Assembly: GCA_046728975.1 (NCBI GenBank)
Contig: JBKPFU010000070.1
Coordinates: 1-18,169, forward strand
Origin: JBKPFU01 sp046728975
GTDB lineage: Bacteria > Actinomycetota > Thermoleophilia > Gaiellales > Gaiellaceae
Direction: 5' to 3'
DNA length: 18,169 bases
Positions 1 to 6,280 of this stretch are shown here, one piece after another. The notes under the pieces are model-generated. The model searched no databases, had not been told where the DNA came from, and saw nothing but the letters and a program-made list of their open reading frames with translations. How positions within the stretch are numbered: the stretch's first letter is position 1; every line of letters starts with the position of its first letter. A program made the translations under genes and the position numbers.

Positions 1-52
1 GATTTCGGCCGAGTAGAAACCCACTGCGAGACCCCCAGCTGCAGCGGCGCTC
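1..52. other. edge sequence with no assignable gene
   Basis: These bases follow the stop of the Dyp-like gene. On the minus strand a GTG preceded by GGGGG could open another gene running off the edge (GTG GGT TTC TAC TCG), but eight codons are too few to judge. Confidence 0.3.
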
Positions 53-1453
53 CTAGAGAAGCTCGGAGAGCGGGAAAGAGCGGTTGCGCCGCGGCGGGAC
101 GAGAAAGTTCTGCCTGTGCGTGGTCTGCAAGATCGAGTTGAAGCCCTGGCCGCGCGAGCGCGGATGGAGGGGAATGCTCGTACCGTCTGGAAGGACTCCG
201 TCCATGGCGAGCCGCGTGCGGTGAAAGTCGTCGCTCGTCGGCGTGAAGACGACGAAGTGCAGGCCGGCTGCGGGCTCGTCGCTCTGCCCGTCGGCGTCCG
301 GCCGCGCGCTCCAGAAGAACGGGTTGTCGAGCGTGTTGAAGTCCGCGCGATGCGGGACCGCCGTCCCCTTCTCGTAGCGCTCGCCGTCCGCGCCGATCAC
401 GTCCTCCTGCAGCCGAGAGCTCGGCTGGATCGCAGAGCTGTGCCCGATCGCGCCGAAGCGGACGAAGTCGCGGGTGACTTTTCGGGTTGTCGAACTGTCC
501 TCGGGCGCCTGCCGCACCGTCTGCGTGCCGTCAGGCACGTCGAGCTTCGGGCGGAAGATCGTGTCGACGCGCTCGGTGAAGTCGAAGTTCAGATACCACG
601 CCTCCAGGTCCTCGCTTATGTGCGACGCGTGCATCGACGTCCCGTGGCGGAAGTACCCGGGGCGCGTGTAGCCCAGCGTCTCGAAGTTGGCGATCCGTGG
701 CGGGCCGAGCCCCTGCCGCTGAGTCGAGGTGAAGCCGAGGAAGAGCTCAGCGGTGTCGGGGATCAAATCGGCCCCGGGGACGCCGGCCGCCATCGCCATC
801 TGCTTCGGCAGCCCTCGTCCGCCGTGGAACCCGCCGCCGACGAACCCCTTGCGGATGCTCGTCATCCGGAAGAGGTCCCGGAGATCGCCGAAGATCGCGT
901 GCGCCCCGGCATCGACGTGGGCGCCGTCGTCGCTCCGGAGCAGCACCGCGACGTCGTTCGCCTCAAGGACGGTCTCGGGCGGGTCGCTCGGGAAGCGGAC
1001 TGCATCGATGACAGCGCGTACCTCGCGGCGCTTCTCCCGGGAGGCCCGCAGGTCTAGCGGAATGTGCTTATCCGCCAGGCGTCGGACGTAGCGGCGGAAG
1101 TAGGGCAAGCCCCAGGCGACCGTCACCCCGAGGCCGGCAGGCGTGGGGTCGAACCGGTCGTCGAGCCGCTGGAGCACCTCTTCGAGCGCTTCCTGCGCCC
1201 GGCGCAGCTCCGCGCTGCTCTCCCCCACCCGCAGCTTCGCGGTGACGAGCTCGTGATGCAGCGGCGGCACGAGTACCTCGACTCCGTTGTCGGTCACGAT
1301 CTCCATCGAGTCGAGCAGGTGCTGCTCGGCCAGCCGGCGCCCCGCGGGCCGAGCGGGCGAGTCGGTCAGGCGGTCGACGAGCTCGTAGACGCCCGCTGCG
1401 CCGAGCGCGCCGGCCGCGGCGCCGGCAAGCAGGTCTCTTCGTGTCAGCCGCAC
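53..1453 (-). CDS. Tat-exported Dyp-type peroxidase-like protein (DUF7405-like)
   Basis: This 466-residue protein starts at a GTG one base after the stop of the lipoprotein gene, so the two are probably translationally coupled. The N-terminus carries a twin-arginine signal (TRRDLL at residues 4-9, followed by an Ala/Gly-rich hydrophobic stretch to about residue 22), which predicts export through the Tat system, usually as a folded, cofactor-bearing protein. The body resembles the dye-decolorising peroxidase superfamily: a GFVGGGFHGG segment, an ELFLGFTSTQ segment, then IGHSSAIQP, which could hold the proximal heme histidine, and a C-terminal GLHFVVFTP strand like the GLLFVAF strand of Dyp enzymes. 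The canonical distal GXXDG motif is not visible, so normal peroxidase activity is doubtful. The DUF7405 assignment is from memory of that family. The substrate is unknown. Confidence 0.72.
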   Translation of the reverse strand: MRLTRRDLLAGAAAGALGAAGVYELVDRLTDSPARPAGRRLAEQHLLDSMEIVTDNGVEVLVPPLHHELVTAKLRVGESSAELRRAQEALEEVLQRLDDRFDPTPAGLGVTVAWGLPYFRRYVRRLADKHIPLDLRASREKRREVRAVIDAVRFPSDPPETVLEANDVAVLLRSDDGAHVDAGAHAIFGDLRDLFRMTSIRKGFVGGGFHGGRGLPKQMAMAAGVPGADLIPDTAELFLGFTSTQRQGLGPPRIANFETLGYTRPGYFRHGTSMHASHISEDLEAWYLNFDFTERVDTIFRPKLDVPDGTQTVRQAPEDSSTTRKVTRDFVRFGAIGHSSAIQPSSRLQEDVIGADGERYEKGTAVPHRADFNTLDNPFFWSARPDADGQSDEPAAGLHFVVFTPTSDDFHRTRLAMDGVLPDGTSIPLHPRSRGQGFNSILQTTHRQNFLVPPRRNRSFPLSELL

Positions 1454-1454
1454 G

Positions 1455-2072
1455 TCAGGTGGTCGGCTTGATCACCGCGAGGCTGCGCAGCAGGCGGTCG
1501 AGGTTCAATACGACCTTGCCGTAGGTGAGCGGGAAGGCGACGTGCTCGCTGACCGCATAGAGCGATCCGGCCCGCCGCCACGCATACAGCACGTGCCACT
1601 GGTCGACGCCCTGGTTGACCGTGTAGACGGTCGCCGTGATTCCCTTCACCGTGCGCGTTCCGCGAGCATCGGCGAAGCACGGGATCTTCTGCCGGTGGGT
1701 AACACCGCCGACCTTCTCCGCTTGGTCGCAGCGCGGAATCGTCGTTCGACCGGGGTAGCCGCGGAAGTTGACGTGAACGTCGCCGCCGCGAGGCTCGTGC
1801 CACAGGAAGCTGACGAGATAGCTACGGTCGCCGCGGACGGAGACGCCGTTGTCGAACTCGCCTCCAATCTGGCCGGTCAGCGGGCTCGGCATCCAGCGGG
1901 GGCAGTAGACGGGAGCGGCGATTCGGTTCGCGAGCTTCTGCCAGTCGCTCCGCCAGGCCTTGGGACAGGACGCAGACGCCGGGCCTTCGCCTGCGGATGC
2001 GTTCTTGCTCTCCGAGCAGCCGCTCGCGATCAGCGCGCAGAGCAACGCGACTCCGATGACCCCCGCCTTCAC
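1455..2072 (-). CDS. putative lipoprotein of unknown function
   Basis: From the GTG at 2072 this encodes 205 residues. The start gives a compact lipoprotein signal peptide (Met-Lys, a hydrophobic run GVIGVALLCALIASG, then the lipidated Cys at residue 19), followed by a Ser/Ala/Glu-rich linker, so the protein should be anchored to the outer face of the membrane. A TTG at 2081 in the same frame would add three residues. I prefer the GTG because a -10-like TAAGCT ends 8 nt before it. The mature part has four further cysteines that might form two disulfides, and I do not recognise a family. It lies 33 nt after the TrpC-like gene and 1 nt before the Dyp-like gene, so the three may form one unit. 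A role linked to the exported Dyp-like protein is only a guess. Confidence 0.75.
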   Translation of the reverse strand: MKAGVIGVALLCALIASGCSESKNASAGEGPASASCPKAWRSDWQKLANRIAAPVYCPRWMPSPLTGQIGGEFDNGVSVRGDRSYLVSFLWHEPRGGDVHVNFRGYPGRTTIPRCDQAEKVGGVTHRQKIPCFADARGTRTVKGITATVYTVNQGVDQWHVLYAWRRAGSLYAVSEHVAFPLTYGKVVLNLDRLLRSLAVIKPTT

Positions 2073-2080
2073 TTCGGTCA

Positions 2081-2086
2081 AGCTTA
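2081..2086 (-). promoter_or_regulatory. possible -10 box (TAAGCT) for the lipoprotein gene
   Basis: On the minus strand TAAGCT is followed by 8 nt and then the GTG at 2072, the same geometry as TACACT before phoH. Transcription would begin at or next to the start codon, giving a leaderless message. No -35 box is recognisable. The match is short, so chance is possible. Confidence 0.35.
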
Positions 2087-2105
2087 GCGCCGGAAAAGCA
2101 GCGGT

Positions 2106-2741
2106 TTAGACCTCCGGCGGCGGGACGCCGACGAGCTCCCCGATGTTGCCGGTTCTGACAATAACGCCGTCGACGCCGGCGCGCTCGAGCGCGAGCACGT
2201 CGTCGCGCGTCGGGAGCGGCAGCTCGGCGATCGCGAGCTTGCCCGCCGGCACGTCGGGCAGAAGGTCGAGAACGGCGTCGAGAGCCTCACTCTCGTCGTC
2301 AGCGGTCGGCGCGCTCAGGACGAAAATCTCCGGGTCGTACTGCTCGAGCGAATCGGCGAGCTGCTCGTCGTCATCGATCCGGAAGACGAGCTCGAAGTCG
2401 TCCCGCAGCGTGAGGTGAGCCTGCTCGAGCGTCTCGCCGAAGTCGGCGCCGCTGAGCGCGCCTACCCCGATGACGCAGGCGTCGGCGTCCGCCAGCGAGT
2501 CGGCCCGCTGGCCGTCCCAGGCGAAGAGAATGGGGAGCGAGGCGGCGGCACGGATCTCGGCCAACCTCGCCTCTTGGCCGCTGGAGACGATGAACGCCTC
2601 CGCGCCCTGCTCCTTCGCCAGCCGGGCCGCCCCGGCGCCGTCCACCTCGGCGATGACGGAGATTCCATCGCCCTCGGCGATCGCCTCGCTGAAACGACGA
2701 GCAGCCCTCACGAGTTGCAATTCTGGCGCATCGCGTTTCAC
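2106..2741 (-). CDS. degenerate TrpC-like (indole-3-glycerol phosphate synthase fold) protein, probably non-catalytic
   Basis: A 211-residue protein with the outline of the TrpC beta/alpha barrel: SVIAEV at 28-33, GAEAFIVSS at 46-54, SLPILFAWD at 68-76, ADACVIGVGAL at 86-96, and a C-terminal LERAGVDGVIV at 185-195. Usual TrpC proteins are about 255-270 residues, so it is short at the N-terminus. The first-strand glutamate is kept (Glu32), but the lysine of EVK is Asp34, the lysine of the LPVLxKDF motif is replaced (LPILFAWD), the glutamate of LVEVH is lost (LVFRID), and the ESG motif reads ELP. The catalytic lysines are therefore gone and synthase activity is unlikely. No other trp gene is nearby. 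The GTG start at 2739-2741 overlaps the first bases of a repeated intergenic element; a GTG at residue 11 is an alternative start. Unknown role. Confidence 0.72.
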   Translation of the reverse strand: MKRDAPELQLVRAARRFSEAIAEGDGISVIAEVDGAGAARLAKEQGAEAFIVSSGQEARLAEIRAAASLPILFAWDGQRADSLADADACVIGVGALSGADFGETLEQAHLTLRDDFELVFRIDDDEQLADSLEQYDPEIFVLSAPTADDESEALDAVLDLLPDVPAGKLAIAELPLPTRDDVLALERAGVDGVIVRTGNIGELVGVPPPEV

Positions 2742-2800
2742 ACGCGCGCGCGTTTCGCGATTAGGCTCGACTTGGGGAGGAGGTCGGCGGTGCCGTTATA
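2739..2800 (+). repeat. intergenic element copy 1: promoter/SD/GTG-like cassette
   Basis: Read on the plus strand this contains CACACGCGC (2739), TTTCGC (2753), TAGGCTCGAC (2762), GGGGAGGAGGT (2774) and GTGCC (2790). Copy 2 at 11888-11945 has the same blocks; the distances TTTCGC to TAGGCT (9), TAGGCT to GGGG (12) and GGGG to GTG (16) are identical, and only the first gap differs by 2 nt. TAGGCT fits an actinobacterial -10 box and GGAGGAGG is a near-ideal Shine-Dalgarno sequence 6 nt before GTG. It fills the gap between the truncated ALDH gene and the TrpC-like gene. Whether it works as a plus-strand expression signal or as an upstream control site for the minus-strand gene is unknown. Confidence 0.6.
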
Positions 2801-2808
2801 CGCCGCCG
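2785..2808. other. inverted repeat in element copy 1
   Basis: CGGCGG at 2785-2790 pairs with CCGCCG at 2803-2808 across a 12-nt loop. It could act as a weak terminator for the deoC-ALDH operon, whose last stop is at 2846, or, in a plus-strand RNA, fold over the GTG at 2790. There is no U-run on either strand. Copy 2 of the element lacks this exact stem. Confidence 0.35.
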
Positions 2809-2816
2809 TCGAATGA
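2790..2816 (+). other. 8-codon mini-ORF behind element copy 1
   Basis: GTG at 2790 stands 6 nt after GGAGGAGG and opens a frame for the peptide MPLYAAVE, ending at TGA 2814-2816. The initiation context is excellent but the product is tiny, and nothing follows it in the same frame before the antisense 3' end of the truncated ALDH gene. It may be a leader peptide, a remnant of a lost gene, or not translated at all. Confidence 0.25.
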
Positions 2817-2845
2817 GCGCGGCTTCTCGGGGCAGGCGCCGTTCC

Positions 2846-3649
2846 TCACACGCCGATCGGGTGCCAGACCGTCTTCAGCTCGAGAAACGCGGAAATCTCC
2901 CAGGGGCTCTGATCCTCGGCCGCTCCGCGAACGACGCGCTTCACGTTCTCGGCCGCCGCGGCCTCGAGGTCCCGCGACGACCCGTCGCCGTTCGCGCCGG
3001 TGACGTCGAGCGCGTTCACGTCCATGTGCCCCGCGAGCACAGGAGCGAGCTCGTCGCGATGGCCCGTGAGCACGTTGACGACGCCGCCGGGCACATCGGA
3101 GGTCGCGAGCACCTCCGCCAGCTCGACCGCCGCCAGCGGATGCGCCTCCGACGCGACCACGACCGCGACGTTGCCGCCCACCGCGACCGGCGCAACGCGT
3201 GAGACGAGCCCCTCGAGCGCCGGCTCCTCGGGCGCGAGCACGCCGACGACGCCCGTCGGCTCGGGGACGCTGAAGTTGAAGTACGGCCCGGCGACTGGGT
3301 TCGATGCGCCAATCACCTGCGCGAGCTTGTCCGCCCAGCCCGCGTACCAGACGACGCGGTCGATCGAGCGCTCAACCTCCTCGCGACCGGAACAGAGCTC
3401 CGCGAACTCTGCGGAGCGCGCCTCCATCATCTCCGCCACGCGGTACAGCACCTGACCGCGGTTGTACGCGGTCATGCCCGACCATTTCGGGAAAGCGCCA
3501 CGCGCCGCGCGCACGGCGTCGCGCAGATCCTTCCTCGACGCCCGCGCGACGTTCTGACCTTCTGCGAAATACGTGCGCCCCGACTCCGAGCGCGGAAACT
3601 CGCCCCCGATGAAGAGCTTGTACGTCTTCCGAACCGGGAGCCGCGTCAC
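2846..3649 (-). CDS. truncated, catalytically dead aldehyde dehydrogenase (ALDH16 pseudo-domain-like)
   Basis: From the GTG at 3647-3649 this is a 267-residue ALDH homologue against about 490 for a full enzyme. It keeps the N-terminal part of the fold (KLFIGGEFPRSESGRTY near 11-27, WYAGWADKL at 101-109, PTGVVGVLAPEEP at 131-143, GGVVNVLTG at 188-196). Signature residues are gone: the PWNFP oxyanion motif reads APEEP, the cofactor lysine of VVLKPAE is replaced (VVVASEA), and FTGSTEVG reads VTGANGDG. The catalytic-cysteine domain is absent and the chain ends in a short tail (ELKTVWHPIGV). This matches the inactive second domain of bacterial ALDH16, here as a separate gene. The start overlaps the stop of the small membrane protein gene by GTGA. 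I infer a structural partner of the complete ALDH upstream rather than an enzyme. Confidence 0.85.
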   Translation of the reverse strand: MTRLPVRKTYKLFIGGEFPRSESGRTYFAEGQNVARASRKDLRDAVRAARGAFPKWSGMTAYNRGQVLYRVAEMMEARSAEFAELCSGREEVERSIDRVVWYAGWADKLAQVIGASNPVAGPYFNFSVPEPTGVVGVLAPEEPALEGLVSRVAPVAVGGNVAVVVASEAHPLAAVELAEVLATSDVPGGVVNVLTGHRDELAPVLAGHMDVNALDVTGANGDGSSRDLEAAAAENVKRVVRGAAEDQSPWEISAFLELKTVWHPIGV

Positions 3650-3786
3650 GAGCCGATCGCCGCCTCGCCGAGAACGAAGAGGGCGACCATGAACACCATC
3701 GGAAGAGCCAAGAGCGCAAGCGCCGTAACCACGAACCCCACCGGCGCCCACGGATGACGGTCGAGGAAGGCGTCGACGCGGTTCAT
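3646..3786 (-). CDS. 46-residue single-pass membrane protein between the two ALDH genes
   Basis: A small gene of 46 codons. Residues 1-14 are polar (MNRVDAFLDRHPWA), residues 15-40 form one continuous hydrophobic helix rich in Val, Leu, Ala and Phe, and the tail is six residues. Its ATG overlaps the stop of the complete ALDH gene by ATGA and its TGA overlaps the GTG of the truncated ALDH by GTGA. That double coupling is strong evidence that it is translated with its neighbours. It has no domain I recognise. Possible roles are tethering the ALDH pair to the membrane or simply supporting coupling. In-frame sequence upstream of the ATG lies inside the ALDH gene, so no longer form is needed. Confidence 0.75.
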   Translation of the reverse strand: MNRVDAFLDRHPWAPVGFVVTALALLALPMVFMVALFVLGEAAIGS

Positions 3787-5273
3787 CCGCCGAAGGCCTC
3801 CACGCCGTCGAACTCGAGGTAGGGCTCCAAGCCGTGACGCCCGCCCTCGCGGCCGAAGCCGGATTCCTTGTACCCGCCGAACGGCGAGGACGGATCGAAG
3901 CGGTTGTAGGTGTTCGCCCAGACAACACCCGCACGAAGCCGCTCCGCCATCCAGAGGATCCGCGAGCCCTTTTCCGTCCACACGCCGGCAGACAGCCCGT
4001 AGGGTGTGTTGTTCGCCTTCTCGACTGCCTCGTCAGGCGTTCGGAAGGTCAGCACCGACAGCACCGGCCCGAAGATCTCCTCCTGCGCGATCCGGTAGCT
4101 CTGCGCCACGTTCGTGAACACCGTCGGCGCGAACCAATAGCCGCGCTCGGGCAGCCGGCACGGGGGCTGGTAGATCTCGGCGCCCTCCTCCTCCCCGGCC
4201 CGGACGAGTTCTTGGATCTTGTCGAGCTGCGGCTTCGAGTTGATCGCGCCGACGTCGGTGTTCTTGTCGAGCGGATCGCCCACGCGCAGCGTCGCCAGGC
4301 GGCGCTTGAGCTTTTCAATCAGCGGCTCGTAGATCGACTCCTGCACGAGCAGGCGCGAGCCCGCGCAGCAGACGTGACCCTGGTTGAAGTAGATCCCGTT
4401 GATGATCCCCTCGACCGCCTGGTCGAGGGCGGCGTCGTCGAAGATGATGTTCGCGGCCTTGCCGCCCAGCTCGAGCGTGAGCTTCTTGTCGGTGCCGGCG
4501 AGCTCTCGCTGGATCGCCTTGCCGACCTCGGTCGAGCCCGTGAACGCGACCTTGTCGACGTCACCCTTGACGAGCTCCGCACCGACGCGGCCGTCCCCGG
4601 TGACGATGTTCACGACTCCCGGCGGCAGCTCCGCCTGACGGACGACGTCGCAGAAGAGGAGAGCGCTGAGCGGCGTGGTCTCCGCCGGCTTCAACACCAC
4701 CGTGTTCCCGGCCGCAAGCGCGGGCGCGATCTTCCACGCGAGCATCAGCAGTGGGAAGTTCCACGGGATGATCTGGCCGGCGACGCCGACGGGACGCGGC
4801 CGCCGGTTGGGGAAGGCGTATTCCAGCTTGTCCGCCCAGCCGGCGTAGTAGAAGAAGTGGGCCGCGGAGAGCGGCAGGTCGACGTCGCGCGACTCGCGGA
4901 TCGGCTTGCCGCCGTTCAGAGACTCGAGCACGGCGAACTCGCGCGAGCGCTCCTGGAGGATGCGCGCGATCCGGAACAGGTATTTCGCGCGCTCCGCCGG
5001 CGGACGCGACGGCCAACCGTCCTCGAAGGCGCCGCGGCCGGCGGCGATCGCTCGCGAGACTTCCTCGGGCGTCGCCTGGCCGACCTCGGCGAGCGCCTCC
5101 TCGCTGGAGGGGTCGATCGTGGTGTACGTCTCCGCCGGCTCGAGCCACTCGCCGCCGACGAAGTGGCCGTAGCGCTTCTCGATCGTGACGATCTCGCGCG
5201 ACTCGGGCGCCGTTGCGTATTCCCACGCCGCGGGGATCGGCGCACGATCCGGTCGTCTCTCGAGCTCAGCCAT
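3783..5273 (-). CDS. NAD(P)-dependent aldehyde dehydrogenase, complete (ALDH16-like first domain)
   Basis: A full-length 496-residue aldehyde dehydrogenase, oxidising an aldehyde to its acid with NAD(P). Visible signatures are PWNFP with the oxyanion Asn172, VVLKPAE with cofactor-binding Lys195, FTGSTEVG at 244-251, ELGGK with the general base Glu268, FNQGHVCCAGSR with the nucleophile Cys302, EEIFGPV in the C-terminal half, and PFGGYKESGFGREGG near the end. The ATG at 5271-5273 overlaps the deoC stop (TGATG), and the gene end overlaps the small membrane gene (ATGA). DeoC releases acetaldehyde, so acetaldehyde or a deoxyribose-derived aldehyde is a reasonable substrate. The neighbouring truncated ALDH suggests the pair is a split ALDH16. 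The substrate is inferred from context only. Confidence 0.92.
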   Translation of the reverse strand: MAELERRPDRAPIPAAWEYATAPESREIVTIEKRYGHFVGGEWLEPAETYTTIDPSSEEALAEVGQATPEEVSRAIAAGRGAFEDGWPSRPPAERAKYLFRIARILQERSREFAVLESLNGGKPIRESRDVDLPLSAAHFFYYAGWADKLEYAFPNRRPRPVGVAGQIIPWNFPLLMLAWKIAPALAAGNTVVLKPAETTPLSALLFCDVVRQAELPPGVVNIVTGDGRVGAELVKGDVDKVAFTGSTEVGKAIQRELAGTDKKLTLELGGKAANIIFDDAALDQAVEGIINGIYFNQGHVCCAGSRLLVQESIYEPLIEKLKRRLATLRVGDPLDKNTDVGAINSKPQLDKIQELVRAGEEEGAEIYQPPCRLPERGYWFAPTVFTNVAQSYRIAQEEIFGPVLSVLTFRTPDEAVEKANNTPYGLSAGVWTEKGSRILWMAERLRAGVVWANTYNRFDPSSPFGGYKESGFGREGGRHGLEPYLEFDGVEAFGG

Positions 5274-6211
5274 CAGTCGATCGTGAAGTAGTCCGGGCTT
5301 TGATACCGGCCGGTCTTCTCCTTGCGGATTTGCATGAGCACGTCGTTGAGGAGCGAGGACGCGCCGAAGCGGAACAGGTCGGGCGTCAGCCAGTCGAGAC
5401 CGAGGGTCTCGTGCAGCAGGACGAGGTACTGGACCGACTGCTTCGCGGTACGGATCCCGCCGGCGGGCTTCATCCCGACGCGCCGCCCTGTCTCGTCGTA
5501 GACGTCGCGGATCGCTTCGAGCATGACCAGGGTCACCGGAAGCGTCGCGGCCGACGGCAGCTTGCCGGTCGAGGTCTTGATGAAGTCCGCCCCTGCTGCC
5601 ATCGCGAGCAATGACGCGCGCCGAACGTTGTCGTAGGTGCCCAGCTCGCCGGTCTCGAGGATCACCTTCAGGTGCGCCTCGCCGCAGGCTTCCTTCACCT
5701 GGACGATCTCGTCGTAGACCTTCGCGTAGCGGCCGGCAAGAAAGGCGCCGCGGTCGATGACCATGTCGATCTCGTCTGCCCCCATCTCCGCCACTCGCCG
5801 CGCCTCCGCGACCTTGATGTCGGTCGGGGTCTGGCCAGACGGAAACGCCGTGGCGACCGAAGCGACCTTGACACCGGTTCCGCGGACGCGCTCCAGTGCC
5901 GGCGGGACGAGGTTCGGGTAGACGCAGAGGGCCGCCACCGAGGGCACCGTCGGATCGGATGGATCGGGGCGGATCGCCTTGGAGGCGAGTGCCGCGATCT
6001 TGCCCGGCGTGTCCTGACCCTCGAGCGTCGTCAGATCCATCATCCGGACTGCCAGGTCGAGCGCGAACAGCTTCGCCTCGCGCTTGATCGACCGCCGGGA
6101 AAGCGTGGCCGCGCGCTCCTCCACGGCAACCTCGTCGACCGAGCCGATACGCGGCAACCGCGGCTCGAGCGGAAGCTCGAAGCCGGTCCGAAGGGCAGGC
6201 GCCTGCGCCAT
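5273..6211 (-). CDS. deoC: deoxyribose-phosphate aldolase
   Basis: The 312-residue protein cleaves 2-deoxy-D-ribose 5-phosphate to glyceraldehyde 3-phosphate and acetaldehyde in deoxynucleoside breakdown. Class I aldolase features are clear: ALCVYPN at 94-100, IDMVID with Asp149, LKVILETGEL with Lys182, FIKTSTGK with the Schiff-base Lys212, and GMKPAGGIRT at 247-255. It is longer than the E. coli enzyme (about 259 residues) through an extra N-terminal segment of about 45 residues, as in the longer DeoC subgroup that includes the animal enzyme. It is the first gene of a four-gene operon with two ALDH genes. The ATG at 6211 lies 6 nt after a TACACT -10 box, so the message is probably leaderless. 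The upstream gap also holds the hairpin that ends the MMPL gene. Confidence 0.95.
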   Translation of the reverse strand: MAQAPALRTGFELPLEPRLPRIGSVDEVAVEERAATLSRRSIKREAKLFALDLAVRMMDLTTLEGQDTPGKIAALASKAIRPDPSDPTVPSVAALCVYPNLVPPALERVRGTGVKVASVATAFPSGQTPTDIKVAEARRVAEMGADEIDMVIDRGAFLAGRYAKVYDEIVQVKEACGEAHLKVILETGELGTYDNVRRASLLAMAAGADFIKTSTGKLPSAATLPVTLVMLEAIRDVYDETGRRVGMKPAGGIRTAKQSVQYLVLLHETLGLDWLTPDLFRFGASSLLNDVLMQIRKEKTGRYQSPDYFTID

Positions 6212-6217
6212 GCGTTG

Positions 6218-6223
6218 AGTGTA
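6218..6223 (-). promoter_or_regulatory. -10 box (TACACT) of the deoC operon, probably leaderless
   Basis: On the minus strand TACACT is followed by CAACGC and the deoC ATG. Transcription starting 6-7 nt after the box would begin at the A of the start codon. No Shine-Dalgarno sequence precedes this ATG, which fits. The identical hexamer stands before phoH. No clear -35 box is seen; the region it would occupy overlaps the flank of the MMPL terminator hairpin. Confidence 0.6.
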
Positions 6224-6236
6224 GCCCTGTGGGGGC

Positions 6237-6270
6237 GGCGGGCCGCACCCCGCCCGGGATGCGGCCCGCC
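6237..6270 (-). terminator. GC-rich hairpin after the MMPL gene
   Basis: GGCGGGCCGCA at 6237-6247 and TGCGGCCCGCC at 6260-6270 are perfect 11-bp inverted repeats around a 12-nt loop, 10 nt beyond the MMPL stop. The stem is very stable but no U-run follows, as is common in high-GC actinobacteria. It separates the MMPL gene from deoC, whose -10 box lies 13 nt further on. Confidence 0.7.
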
Positions 6271-6280
6271 GATTCTCAGG

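Noticed and set aside
3787..3981. Longer version of the small membrane protein starting at 3981
   Set aside because: The extra residues are the out-of-frame reading of the ALDH C-terminus; the ATG at 3786 with ATGA coupling explains the gene fully.
3834..5291. Long plus-strand open frame (485 codons) opposite the complete ALDH
   Set aside because: Antisense shadow of an unmistakable dehydrogenase gene; no family features.
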